Positions 9,932 through 17,639 of a stretch of DNA of 64,000 bases are shown here, in pieces. How positions within the stretch are numbered: position 1 is the stretch's first letter; the number at the start of each line of letters is the position of its first letter. Source of the DNA: Flavobacterium coralii (GTDB lineage Bacteria; Bacteroidota; Bacteroidia; Flavobacteriales; Flavobacteriaceae); assembly GCF_019891545.1 (NCBI RefSeq), contig NZ_JAHDIU010000008.1:1-64000 (forward strand). Direction: 5' to 3'. The notes beneath the pieces were generated by a model. That model was not told the DNA's origin. It did not search any database and worked only from the letters and a program-made list of their open reading frames with translations. The translations under genes were made by a program, and so were the position numbers.

Positions 9932-10019
9932 CTACAATAAGACGTTTAGTATATCTTATGTAAAAGTAACGAATATCAACTGATTATTTAAAATGAAAAA
10001 TTTTAAACTTTTAAAAATT

Positions 10020-10997
10020 CTACCTGACTATAATTTTATGAAATGATGTTTTAGATTCGCCTAATATTTTAGCTATGTAAATCCCATTAGAATAGTTTCT
10101 GACATTGATACCTTCGCTAAAGTATTTATACTCTCGTATAACTTTCCCAAAGAGGTCGTATATAATAATACTAACAACATTATTTTCTTCTGCATTTTTA
10201 ATATATAACACATCTGTAACAGGATTTGGATAAAGCTCAATATTCTTTACCACCTTATCTTCCCTGCTTAAACTACAGACGTCTGAAAAGCTATATACGG
10301 CATATTCATTCACAATATCCCAGCTATTATATGGCGGTTCATTGTTTTGTGCAGCCTCTGCATCATCAACCTCTATGCAAACATTTATAAAATTGTATTC
10401 AGGATCAAAATCAGGATTTGTAGTATCCGGATACAGTCTAAAATTCAGAGACATCTCAGGATTATTATTCCCGTTTTTTAAGTTGATTTTTGCCAGGTTT
10501 TCATACATGTCCCGCGCATAAATTGTCTTTATGTTCGGATTATTACTAAGATCAATTTCAGTAAAGTAATTAAAAGGGCCAACATCAAGTCCGTTATTAC
10601 CAATATCCAAATACTCCAGCAAATTATTATTAGAGACATCAAGTGATGTTAAATTATTATTACTACAATCAAGATATTTGAGCTCAAGGTTTTGGCTGAT
10701 ATCAAGTTCTGTAATTTCCATATAATTTACTGACAACTCCTCAAGATTAGTAAAACCTTCCAACCCTGTTAGATCACTGATAAAAGAAATGTTATTATAA
10801 TAAGAAAGTTCTAATGTGGTAACGTTTTCAATATCGCTGTTTAATACCTGTCCATTAATTATACCGTCAGAATCAATACCAAAATTAATTAATGCCTGTT
10901 CAAAGTTTTGATCAGGAATATTAGTTGTTTGAGCATCAACCGTAACTACGAAAAATAAAAGGCTGATAATTACTAACGTGAAAAAGTTTGTTTTCAT
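10020..10997 (-). CDS. Secreted leucine-rich-repeat protein with T9SS sorting domain
   Basis: A 325-aa protein: Sec signal peptide (about 1-22, ending VDAQ), a central run of LRR units (about 60-165, with ELDISQN, YLDCSNN, SLDVSNN and YLDIGNN motifs), then a type A T9SS C-terminal sorting domain (about 250-325, ELYPNPVTDVLYI... GIYIAKI). LRR proteins bind proteins or glycans; the ligand is unknown. The domain predicts export by the type IX system and attachment or release at the surface. The gene is noticeably more AT-rich than its neighbours and splits the isoprenoid cluster, suggesting a later insertion. It has no obvious metabolic link to either side. Confidence 0.88.
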   Translation of the reverse strand: MKTNFFTLVIISLLFFVVTVDAQTTNIPDQNFEQALINFGIDSDGIINGQVLNSDIENVTTLELSYYNNISFISDLTGLEGFTNLEELSVNYMEITELDISQNLELKYLDCSNNNLTSLDVSNNNLLEYLDIGNNGLDVGPFNYFTEIDLSNNPNIKTIYARDMYENLAKINLKNGNNNPEMSLNFRLYPDTTNPDFDPEYNFINVCIEVDDAEAAQNNEPPYNSWDIVNEYAVYSFSDVCSLSREDKVVKNIELYPNPVTDVLYIKNAEENNVVSIIIYDLFGKVIREYKYFSEGINVRNYSNGIYIAKILGESKTSFHKIIVR

Positions 10998-11078
10998 AAT
11001 TTTTTATTGGAGATATAAATATATATCTTTTTCTGACATAATAGTCTAAGCTATGTCAAATCCATAAAAAATTATAAA

Positions 11079-12017
11079 TTAAAACTGGTACACAACTTCA
11101 AGCTTGTGCCCTTCCAGTGCTTTTTTAGCTTTATCAAGATCTTCTGTAAAACCAAGGATATAACCGCCGCCGCCTGAGCCGCAAAGCTTCAGGTAGTAAT
11201 CATTGGTTTCAATACCCTTTTGCCAAAGCTCATGAAACTGTTCTGGTATCATTGGCTTAAAGTGGTTTAGTACCACCTTGCTGAGTTTTTTGGTATTGCT
11301 GAATAACGATTTAAAGTCGCCGTGAAGAAAGTTATCCACACAGGCATCAGTATATTTGGTAAACTGCTTTTTAAGCATATCGCGGAAACCTTTTTCCTTA
11401 AGGTTTTCCATAAAGATAGACACCATTGGTGCCGTTTCGCCCACAATACCGGAGTCAAGCAAGAACACTGCGCCCTTACCGTCTGTTGCCTGGCTCGGTA
11501 TGCCCGTAGCCTCTATATTATCTTTAGAGTTGATAAGAATTGGTATGCTCAGGTAACTGTTAAGCGGGTCGAGCCCTGAACTTTTACCGTGAAAAAATGA
11601 CTCCATCCTGCCAAAAATAGTTTTTAGCTGGAGTAATTTTTCGCGGGTAAGGTTTTCAAGCACTGTTATCTTATCGTTGGCATAACGGTCGTATATAGCG
11701 GCAACAAGTGCACCGCTGCTTCCCACACCATATCCCTGCGGAATGGTTGAGTCAAAATACATTCCCTCCTCAACATGCTGCTTTAGCGTGTCAAGGTCAA
11801 AAGTTACCAGTTCTGGTTCTTCCTGCTGAAGCTGCTCTAAATATCCTGCAAAGCGTTTTAAGTTAGCGTTGCTTTTTAAAGCCTGTTCAGAAGTATTACC
11901 ATCTCTTTTTAAAGCGCCATTATAAAAATTGTAAGGAATAGAAAGCCCTTTAGAATCTTTGATAATTCCGTACTCTCCGAAGAGCAGTATCTTTGAATAA
12001 AACAATGGTCCTTTCAT
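11079..12017 (-). CDS. GHMP kinase, mevalonate kinase-like
   Basis: A 312-aa cytosolic kinase of the GHMP superfamily. It starts with YSKILLFGEYGI, the typical N-terminal strand of mevalonate kinases, has the ATP-binding PQGYGVGSSGAL at residues 93-104, and a C-terminal glycine-rich motif (LCGSGGGGYILG). Mevalonate kinase phosphorylates mevalonate with ATP. The adjacent diphosphomevalonate decarboxylase (47 bp upstream, same strand) makes the pathway assignment strong. Phosphomevalonate kinase and mevalonate kinase are both GHMP enzymes, so a role in the second phosphorylation cannot be fully excluded. Confidence 0.85.
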   Translation of the reverse strand: MKGPLFYSKILLFGEYGIIKDSKGLSIPYNFYNGALKRDGNTSEQALKSNANLKRFAGYLEQLQQEEPELVTFDLDTLKQHVEEGMYFDSTIPQGYGVGSSGALVAAIYDRYANDKITVLENLTREKLLQLKTIFGRMESFFHGKSSGLDPLNSYLSIPILINSKDNIEATGIPSQATDGKGAVFLLDSGIVGETAPMVSIFMENLKEKGFRDMLKKQFTKYTDACVDNFLHGDFKSLFSNTKKLSKVVLNHFKPMIPEQFHELWQKGIETNDYYLKLCGSGGGGYILGFTEDLDKAKKALEGHKLEVVYQF

Positions 12018-12064
12018 TAGGAAATTTTTATTAAAGGTAATTAAAAAACGGCAAATAGTAAAAT

Positions 12065-13144
12065 TTAATATTGCACTGCCCCATCACCAATTGCATCGCA
12101 AATGTACTGACTGTTTTGACACAACGCAACTAATTCATTCTTAATAAATTCCAAAACTTTATCTTTCACATTTTCAGGATACAGCACGTGCACATTTGCA
12201 CCCGCATCAAGCGTAAAGCATACCGGTATTTTTGTACTCTCGCGGTATGCCCATATACGGTTTATTACCTCAAGTGTATTGGGTTTCATCAGTATAAAAT
12301 AAGGATGCGATGTCATCATCATGGCGTGCAGCGTTAGCGCCTCACTTTCTGTAATGCTGATAAAAGCATCCATATCTCCGCTCGCTAAAGCCGTACGCAT
12401 CTTAGAAAGGTTATCATGCGCCTGTGCAAACCGCTGCTGCGCAAACGGGTGCCCATGCATTAAATCGTGCCCAACTGTGCTGCTTACCTGTTTTTCGCCT
12501 TTATCAATCAGGAGTATAGTGTCCTGAAAGTTGGTAAAATCAGCATGCAGTGTAACAGGGAAAGAAATCCCGAATAAATCAGAACTTCCCTCAATTTCTT
12601 TATGTTCCCCCCACACAACCGCGCTTCCCTTTACACTACGGCAGGCGCTACCGCTGCCCAGGCGCGCCAGGAAAGAAGCTTTTTTATAAAAGTACTCTTC
12701 TGTCATTTCAGGGTTTAGCAGGCGTTCCAGGCTCATAAGGTTTACGGCAAGTGCTGCCATGCCAGAAGCCGATGAAGCTATACCCGAACTGTGCGGAAAA
12801 GTATTTTGTGTATCTATCGTAAAATGGTATTTTTCTAAAAAAGGAAGATAGGCGGCTGTTCGCTGAAAAAACTTTTCAATCTTAGGCCTGAAGCTTTCTT
12901 TAGGTTTACCTTCAAAAAAGAGGTCGAATGAAAACCCATTACCCTGCTTTTCCTCAAACTTTAATTCAGTAATGGTTTTACAGTTGCTCAGTGTAAAGCT
13001 TACGGAAGGGTTTGCCGGAATTTGGTTCTCTTTTTTACCCCAGTACTTTATAAGGGCGATATTGCTGGGCGCACTCCATTTAAAACTGCCGTTTTGCGCA
13101 GTACCTGTATAACCCTGGGGTATAAAATCCTTTTCGGAAAGCAT
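12065..13144 (-). CDS. mvaD: Diphosphomevalonate decarboxylase
   Basis: A 359-aa GHMP-fold enzyme. It shows the family N-terminal motif APSNIALIKYWGK (25-37) and the nucleotide-binding SSGIASSASGMAAL (119-132). It converts mevalonate 5-diphosphate to isopentenyl diphosphate with ATP hydrolysis and CO2 release, the last step of the classical mevalonate pathway used by Flavobacteriia. It is the promoter-proximal gene of the minus-strand isoprenoid group, with a TATCTTTG -7 box just upstream, and is divergent from tspO. Confidence 0.93.
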   Translation of the reverse strand: MLSEKDFIPQGYTGTAQNGSFKWSAPSNIALIKYWGKKENQIPANPSVSFTLSNCKTITELKFEEKQGNGFSFDLFFEGKPKESFRPKIEKFFQRTAAYLPFLEKYHFTIDTQNTFPHSSGIASSASGMAALAVNLMSLERLLNPEMTEEYFYKKASFLARLGSGSACRSVKGSAVVWGEHKEIEGSSDLFGISFPVTLHADFTNFQDTILLIDKGEKQVSSTVGHDLMHGHPFAQQRFAQAHDNLSKMRTALASGDMDAFISITESEALTLHAMMMTSHPYFILMKPNTLEVINRIWAYRESTKIPVCFTLDAGANVHVLYPENVKDKVLEFIKNELVALCQNSQYICDAIGDGAVQY

Positions 13145-13159
13145 ATCTTAAAATTTGTG

Positions 13160-13167
13160 CAAAGATA
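13160..13167 (-). promoter_or_regulatory. -7 box (TATCTTTG) for mvaD
   Basis: Reverse-strand TATCTTTG, 16 bases upstream of the mvaD ATG, fits the TAnnTTTG consensus. Confidence 0.55.
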
Positions 13168-13199
13168 AGTTTTTGGTGTTACATAAAGATTTTGTTTGG

Positions 13200-13207
13200 T
13201 AACTTTG
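13200..13207 (+). promoter_or_regulatory. -7 box (TAACTTTG) for tspO
   Basis: TAACTTTG lies 17 bases before the tspO ATG. A TTTG at 13172-13175 could be the -33 element, although its 24-base spacing is slightly long. The 79-bp gap thus holds two divergent promoters. Confidence 0.6.
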
Positions 13208-13223
13208 ATAGAAATAACATAGT

Positions 13224-13700
13224 ATGCCAAGAATCCTAAAAATACTGATAATGGTGGTAACCTGTGTTGCCGTGGGCTACCTTTCTGGCGAAGTAACGCG
13301 GGAAGGTGTAACCACATGGTACCCGACACTTGAAAAACCCGTTTTCAACCCGCCAAACTGGGTTTTTGCTCCTGTGTGGACTATACTCTATATACTAATG
13401 GGTGTTGCTGCCGGACTTGTGTGGCAAAGAGCCGATGAGCAGAAGGAAACCGTAAAAAAAGGGCTTACTTTTTTCGGAATACAGCTCGCGCTTAATGCTC
13501 TGTGGTCTTACCTGTTCTTTGGCTTGCACAATCCTATGCTTGCATTTATAGAGATAATCATACTGTTGTTGATGATTTATGAAACTTATGTGCAGTTTAA
13601 AAAAGTAAACAGCCTTGCGGCCTGGCTGCTGATACCGTATTTAGCATGGGTAGCATTTGCAACCGTTTTAAATGCAAGTATATGGTGGTTAAACAGATAG
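13224..13700 (+). CDS. tspO: TspO/MBR family protein
   Basis: A 158-aa protein with five predicted transmembrane helices and the TspO/MBR hallmarks WYPTLEKPVFNPPNWVFAPVW (near residues 32-52) and ALNALWSYLFFG. TspO proteins bind porphyrins and other tetrapyrroles and are linked to oxidative stress and light responses; a mechanism specific to this organism cannot be read. It is a single gene divergent from mvaD, an arrangement that may matter because haem and isoprenoid metabolism are connected, but that is inference. Confidence 0.93.
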   Translation: MPRILKILIMVVTCVAVGYLSGEVTREGVTTWYPTLEKPVFNPPNWVFAPVWTILYILMGVAAGLVWQRADEQKETVKKGLTFFGIQLALNALWSYLFFGLHNPMLAFIEIIILLLMIYETYVQFKKVNSLAAWLLIPYLAWVAFATVLNASIWWLNR

Positions 13701-13708
13701 CTTTATAA

Positions 13709-13736
13709 ATAAAAAAGCCCCCATTAAGGGAGCTTC
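13709..13736 (-). terminator. Intrinsic terminator for the 13759-14343 lipoprotein gene
   Basis: On the minus strand AAGCTCCC pairs with GGGGGCTT (13715-13722 with 13728-13735, one G-T wobble) and is followed by T-rich sequence. The plus-strand reading has a weak T-run. Confidence 0.7.
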
Positions 13737-13758
13737 TACACAAACACTACACAAAACA

Positions 13759-14343
13759 TTAATTTTTCAGAATAATAAACCAGTCCCATTCTGCCGGGTT
13801 GCCAACCCCAACACTTGGGGTATATAAAAACAGCCTGATATTGGCATCAGGATTACTCTCCCTGTATTCTTTTACAACCTGCAGGTTATCAACAGCAGCC
13901 CATAAAGCTTCATGATCGATTACTTCAGGATAATAAGCATACTCATCATATTCTACAATTTCGAAATGCTGTAGAGAAGGCATTGGCAGTGCATCGGGCA
14001 GAGAGGCAAAAGCGCTGTCATCGGCAAGCGATTCAGGGTAGGTCATTTGCCCAAGTCCGGCCCATACAATATCACCTGCAAAAATGGTATCATTGGCTTC
14101 TTCGTACATTAGGGTAATGTCGCCGAAATCGCCCGGCGAATTATAGTCAGAGGTGATAGTAAACCCTTCAGCATCTTCAAAGGTCAGTTCTTTGCCTCCT
14201 TCAAAAACATTGGTTTCAAAATCGACCTTAAGCAGTAACACCTTGTTATCAGAAGGCGTATCATTATTTAAAGGAGATTCTGAATCTTCAGAGCAGGAAA
14301 CAAGCAGTAAAGCCATACCTGCCATTAACAGTAAATTTTTCAT
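13759..14343 (-). CDS. Hypothetical lipoprotein
   Basis: A 194-aa predicted lipoprotein: MKNLLLMAGMALLLVSC gives lipid Cys17, followed by SEDSESP, an acidic patch like Bacteroidota lipoprotein surface-export signals. The rest is acidic (many D/E and aromatic residues: EYDEYAYYPEVIDHEALW) and ends WDWFIILKN. I recognise no domain. It sits between tspO and the BaiN-like flavoprotein with its own terminator, so it is probably transcribed alone. Function unknown. Confidence 0.75.
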   Translation of the reverse strand: MKNLLLMAGMALLLVSCSEDSESPLNNDTPSDNKVLLLKVDFETNVFEGGKELTFEDAEGFTITSDYNSPGDFGDITLMYEEANDTIFAGDIVWAGLGQMTYPESLADDSAFASLPDALPMPSLQHFEIVEYDEYAYYPEVIDHEALWAAVDNLQVVKEYRESNPDANIRLFLYTPSVGVGNPAEWDWFIILKN

Positions 14344-14408
14344 AGCGTACTTTTATTTATTGATTTATACATTAGATGCACATCAACAACAAAAGTTGCG
14401 TTAAAATA

Positions 14409-15632
14409 TTAAAATTTTCCTACAATTGCCTCGGCAGCCAGAAAGCCACCCGTCCATGCATTCTGAAAGTTAAAACCGCCTGTTATGGCATCAATATTTA
14501 AAATTTCACCGGCAAAATAAAGGTTGGATACTATTTTGCTCTCCATCGTTTTAAAGTTAACCTCTTTCAGTTCTATACCGCCTGCCGTTACAAACTCTTC
14601 CTTAAACGTGCTTTTGCCGTTTACAGAAAATTCAGCATTGGTAAGCTGTAAGGCAAGGCTTTGTAATTGGTTGGCGTTAACATCGGCCCAACGCATATCT
14701 GCAGATATACCTGAGGCAGCAACAAGGCTTTCCCAAAGTCGGTTCGGGAAATCAAAAGGCGATTTTTTACCTACTTGTTTTTTTGCCTGCTCCTGTTTTA
14801 TTTGCTTTAACTGCTCAAGGCAGTCATCAGTATCGGTTTCATTAAGCCAGTTAACCAGCAAAGTAAACTGGTAGTTTTTTGCGGCAAGCTCGCGTGCACC
14901 CCAGGCAGAGAGTCGTAGTATACCAGGGCCGCTCATACCCCAGTGCGTTATAAGCAAAGGGCCTGATGCCTCCAGCTTTAACCCTTTTACTTTTACGGAT
15001 GCCATTGCCGAAACACCCATAAGGTTTTGTATGCGGCTATCTTTTATATTAAATGTAAACAAAGATGGTACAGGCGGCACAATGCTATGCCCCATCTCCC
15101 GCAGCATTTCCCATACTTTCGGGTTACTTCCGGTAGCCATTACCAAATGTGCTGCAACATATTTTTCTCCTGAGGTATTTATCTCCCAAGCGTTAGTTGT
15201 TCTTGTGATGTTTTGCAGGCTTTGCCCCATTATTACCTCAACACCTGATTTTTTAGCTGCTTTAATAAAACAATTTACAATGGTTTGCGAGTTGTCGGTT
15301 ACCGGGAATATGCGCCCGTCTTCTTCAATTTTCAGCTCTACATCATGTTTGGCAAACCACTCTATAGTGTCGCCACTGCAAAAATGGTTGAACGGTCCCT
15401 TTAGTTCTTTTTCCCCTCTCGGATAATACTTAACCAAATCATCGGGCACAAAGCAGGCATGGGTTACATTGCAGCGCCCGCCACCCGATATGCGCACTTT
15501 GCCAAGCACTTCTTTACCACGCTCTAAAATGGCAACTTTTACTCCGGGTTTTGCCTCGGTGATATTTATAGCCGTAAAAAATCCGGCTGCACCTCCACCG
15601 GCTACAATCACGTCAAACTTCCTGCTGTTCAT
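14409..15632 (-). CDS. BaiN/HI0933-type NAD(P)/FAD-dependent oxidoreductase
   Basis: A 407-aa flavoprotein with an N-terminal FAD-binding Rossmann motif GGGAAG (G12-x-G14-x-x-G17), the family motif GKVRISGGGRCNVTH, a GMSGPGIL segment and a C-terminal LNIDAITGGFNFQNAWTGG FAD site. These define the HI0933/BaiN group, whose physiological substrate is generally unknown. The start codon overlaps the stop of the upstream GDPD gene by four bases (ATGA), so the two are translationally coupled. Confidence 0.9.
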   Translation of the reverse strand: MNSRKFDVIVAGGGAAGFFTAINITEAKPGVKVAILERGKEVLGKVRISGGGRCNVTHACFVPDDLVKYYPRGEKELKGPFNHFCSGDTIEWFAKHDVELKIEEDGRIFPVTDNSQTIVNCFIKAAKKSGVEVIMGQSLQNITRTTNAWEINTSGEKYVAAHLVMATGSNPKVWEMLREMGHSIVPPVPSLFTFNIKDSRIQNLMGVSAMASVKVKGLKLEASGPLLITHWGMSGPGILRLSAWGARELAAKNYQFTLLVNWLNETDTDDCLEQLKQIKQEQAKKQVGKKSPFDFPNRLWESLVAASGISADMRWADVNANQLQSLALQLTNAEFSVNGKSTFKEEFVTAGGIELKEVNFKTMESKIVSNLYFAGEILNIDAITGGFNFQNAWTGGFLAAEAIVGKF

Positions 15633-16312
15633 AACCTTTCTGGGTAATCAGATATTATTCCGTCAACTCCATACATTTTCATCCTTGCAATATCATCGGG
15701 TTCATTAACCGTCCACGTATTGATTTTAAAGCCAGCCTCCCTGGCACGTTCTACATTAGTTTCTGTCAATAAAGAAAAATGCGGGTGCAGTGCCTTTGCA
15801 TTGAACTCTGTAGCCCAATCCCATGCCTGGGCAACGCTCGCCTGTGTAAGCACCCCAAGGTGTACTTCAGGGTTAAGAGCGCTCATCATCTTTAGCTCTT
15901 CATACTGAAAGCTGGATACAATTATATTCTTATATCTATAGCCTTTCTCCGCAACATATTGTTGTACTAAAGTAGCCAGTGGCTGTGCTGTGTGCCTGCC
16001 CTTCATTTCTATGTTCATAATAAAATTTGGCCCCATCAGCTCCATAACTTCTTCAAGTGTTGGGATGGTATACTCCCCTTCTACCGTAAGGCTTTTAAGT
16101 TCGTCAAGGCTCATGGTATGTACTTCCCCGGTACCGTTTGTAGTGCGGTCTACCGTAAAATCGTGTATTACCACCAGCTCCCCCGTTGCACAAACATGCA
16201 CATCAAACTCAATAGCCTCTGCGCCGAGCGCAATGGCTTTTTCAAAAGATGGTAAGGTGTTTTCGGCTATATGGCCCTTTGCACCCCTGTGGCCTATTTT
16301 AAAAACGCCCAT
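15629..16312 (-). CDS. Glycerophosphodiester phosphodiesterase family protein
   Basis: A 227-aa GDPD TIM barrel. Catalytic and metal residues visible are H8 (IGHRG), E35 and D37 (EFDVH) and H50 (IHD). These enzymes split glycerophosphodiesters to glycerol-3-phosphate and an alcohol. No signal peptide is seen, so it is probably cytoplasmic. The longer frame to 16333 would start at TTG inside a TATCTTTG -7 box, so the ATG at 16312 is the real start, giving a short leader. It is coupled to the BaiN-like gene by a 4-bp overlap. Confidence 0.92.
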   Translation of the reverse strand: MGVFKIGHRGAKGHIAENTLPSFEKAIALGAEAIEFDVHVCATGELVVIHDFTVDRTTNGTGEVHTMSLDELKSLTVEGEYTIPTLEEVMELMGPNFIMNIEMKGRHTAQPLATLVQQYVAEKGYRYKNIIVSSFQYEELKMMSALNPEVHLGVLTQASVAQAWDWATEFNAKALHPHFSLLTETNVERAREAGFKINTWTVNEPDDIARMKMYGVDGIISDYPERL

Positions 16313-16330
16313 TATACTATCTGTTTTTGG

Positions 16331-16338
16331 CAAAGATA
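16331..16338 (-). promoter_or_regulatory. -7 box (TATCTTTG) for the GDPD operon
   Basis: Reverse-strand TATCTTTG, 19 bases upstream of the chosen ATG at 16312. Its overlap with the alternative TTG codon (16333) is the reason for rejecting that longer start. Confidence 0.6.
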
Positions 16339-16349
16339 CTTATATAAAC

Positions 16350-16380
16350 AACAAAGCACAGGCATTTAACCTGTGCTTCG
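16350..16380 (-). terminator. Intrinsic terminator for the SusF-like gene
   Basis: Perfect 9-bp stem AAGCACAGG (16354-16362) / CCTGTGCTT (16370-16378) with a 7-base loop. On the minus strand it is followed by a T-rich tract, placing it downstream of the SusF-like stop at 16404. Confidence 0.7.
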
Positions 16381-16403
16381 TGAATTAATAAACAATGAAG
16401 AAG

Positions 16404-17558
16404 TTATCTTTTTATAACCTTAATTACCTGTACAGATGTACCTGCATAAATTTTAGCCATATAAATACCGGGGGCGAAAACAGCAGCATCTATAACCGCA
16501 GTTGAAGCATTAAAAGTGCCCGCAAAAACTACTTTACCTGTAATATCTGTCAGCTCTGCTTTTTCGATTACTGTAGCTGCCTCAAAATTCCAAACGTTGC
16601 CTGTAGGGTTAGGGTATGCTACTATCCTTGATGTAGCAATATCCTCAAGTCCGTTTGTAGAAGCTGCAAAGTTATAGTTACCCGATACCCTGTTAAAGGT
16701 TACATCATAAGTACCTGCTGTGATAGGGATATTTGGAGCATCCGGAGCTGAAGAACCTACACCTGAAGGAAAATCGGTGCTGCCCCAGCCCGGGTTCCAG
16801 TCGCCGTTAAGCCTGAATTTACCTTCACCGCCAGGGAACGTAAAGTCTTCTAAAGTATAGTTTATACCATCAGTAGTAGAAAGATATACATCGGTAACCC
16901 ATGCAGGGTCTTCTGTAACCACACCGGCTCCAATAAGGCTTATGTTCACAAAATTGAACATATATTGCTTAGTATCATTGTTAAAGGTAATGTTGTAACG
17001 GTTAGCAGGTACCGGTATAGTAGTACCCTCTGTAGCTGTACCTGTAGGGAAGCCAGAACCGCCCCAGCCTGTAGTACTGCCATTTACGGAAAAAGCATAA
17101 TCACCGGCTTCAAGCTCAACATTATTTACCGAATAAACAACGCCATCGGCAGTAAACATGCTTACATCAACACCTTCTACAACAAGGCTTATTTCATCAA
17201 AACCGATTGCCTCAAAGCTGTACTGAAGTGTGCTCAGGTTAAACGTTACATTATAAGTACCATCAACTGTTGGGATATTCGCTCCGTTAGGTGATGCTGT
17301 ACCTGCAGGAAAGCCTGTACCACCCCAGTTTACAGTCCATGCATCATCCTTCCTGAATTTAACACCCCCATCAGACGGCGGGTTAACAATCACCACATTT
17401 TCTAATGTGTAAACAATACCATCGGTGGTTACCATATCAGTATCAGACGTCCAGCCTGTTACTGTAGAACCGCCTAGAAGGCCAATGTTGTCAAATTGCG
17501 CAAACGATGTAGTAGCGCAGGCAAGCATAGCCACCAGAAAGAGTAATTTTCTCTTCAT
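16404..17558 (-). CDS. SusF-like starch-binding protein with T9SS sorting domain
   Basis: A 384-aa secreted protein with a Sec signal (MKRKLLFLVAMLACATTSFAQ) and three homologous modules of about 90-95 residues. Each holds a W/GWGG(S/T).FP.G segment and a Y.(I/V)TFN...(Q/N)Y.F strand, like the starch-binding repeats of SusE/SusF. A type A T9SS C-terminal domain follows (about 311-384, VAYPNPTGNVWNF... GIYMAKI). Bacteroides SusE/F are lipoproteins; here the signal is best read as signal peptidase I type, so delivery should be through T9SS. It is the last gene of the minus-strand starch arm, behind a strong terminator and with no recognisable promoter. Confidence 0.82.
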   Translation of the reverse strand: MKRKLLFLVAMLACATTSFAQFDNIGLLGGSTVTGWTSDTDMVTTDGIVYTLENVVIVNPPSDGGVKFRKDDAWTVNWGGTGFPAGTASPNGANIPTVDGTYNVTFNLSTLQYSFEAIGFDEISLVVEGVDVSMFTADGVVYSVNNVELEAGDYAFSVNGSTTGWGGSGFPTGTATEGTTIPVPANRYNITFNNDTKQYMFNFVNISLIGAGVVTEDPAWVTDVYLSTTDGINYTLEDFTFPGGEGKFRLNGDWNPGWGSTDFPSGVGSSAPDAPNIPITAGTYDVTFNRVSGNYNFAASTNGLEDIATSRIVAYPNPTGNVWNFEAATVIEKAELTDITGKVVFAGTFNASTAVIDAAVFAPGIYMAKIYAGTSVQVIKVIKR

Positions 17559-17602
17559 AAAATTAAAAGGAATTGGTTAATAAAAAATTTGATTAAAGTT
17601 AA

Positions 17603-17634
17603 AAAAACCCCCATGCCATAAAGCATGGGGGTAA
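17603..17634 (-). terminator. Strong terminator between GH13 lipoprotein and SusF-like gene
   Basis: Perfect 9-bp stem CCCCCATGC (17608-17616) / GCATGGGGG (17623-17631). On the minus strand it is followed by seven T. Confidence 0.88.
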
Positions 17635-17639
17635 TATCG

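Noticed and set aside
16313-16333. Upstream extension of the GDPD gene to TTG 16333
   Set aside because: The TTG is part of the TATCTTTG promoter box, so it should not be transcribed.
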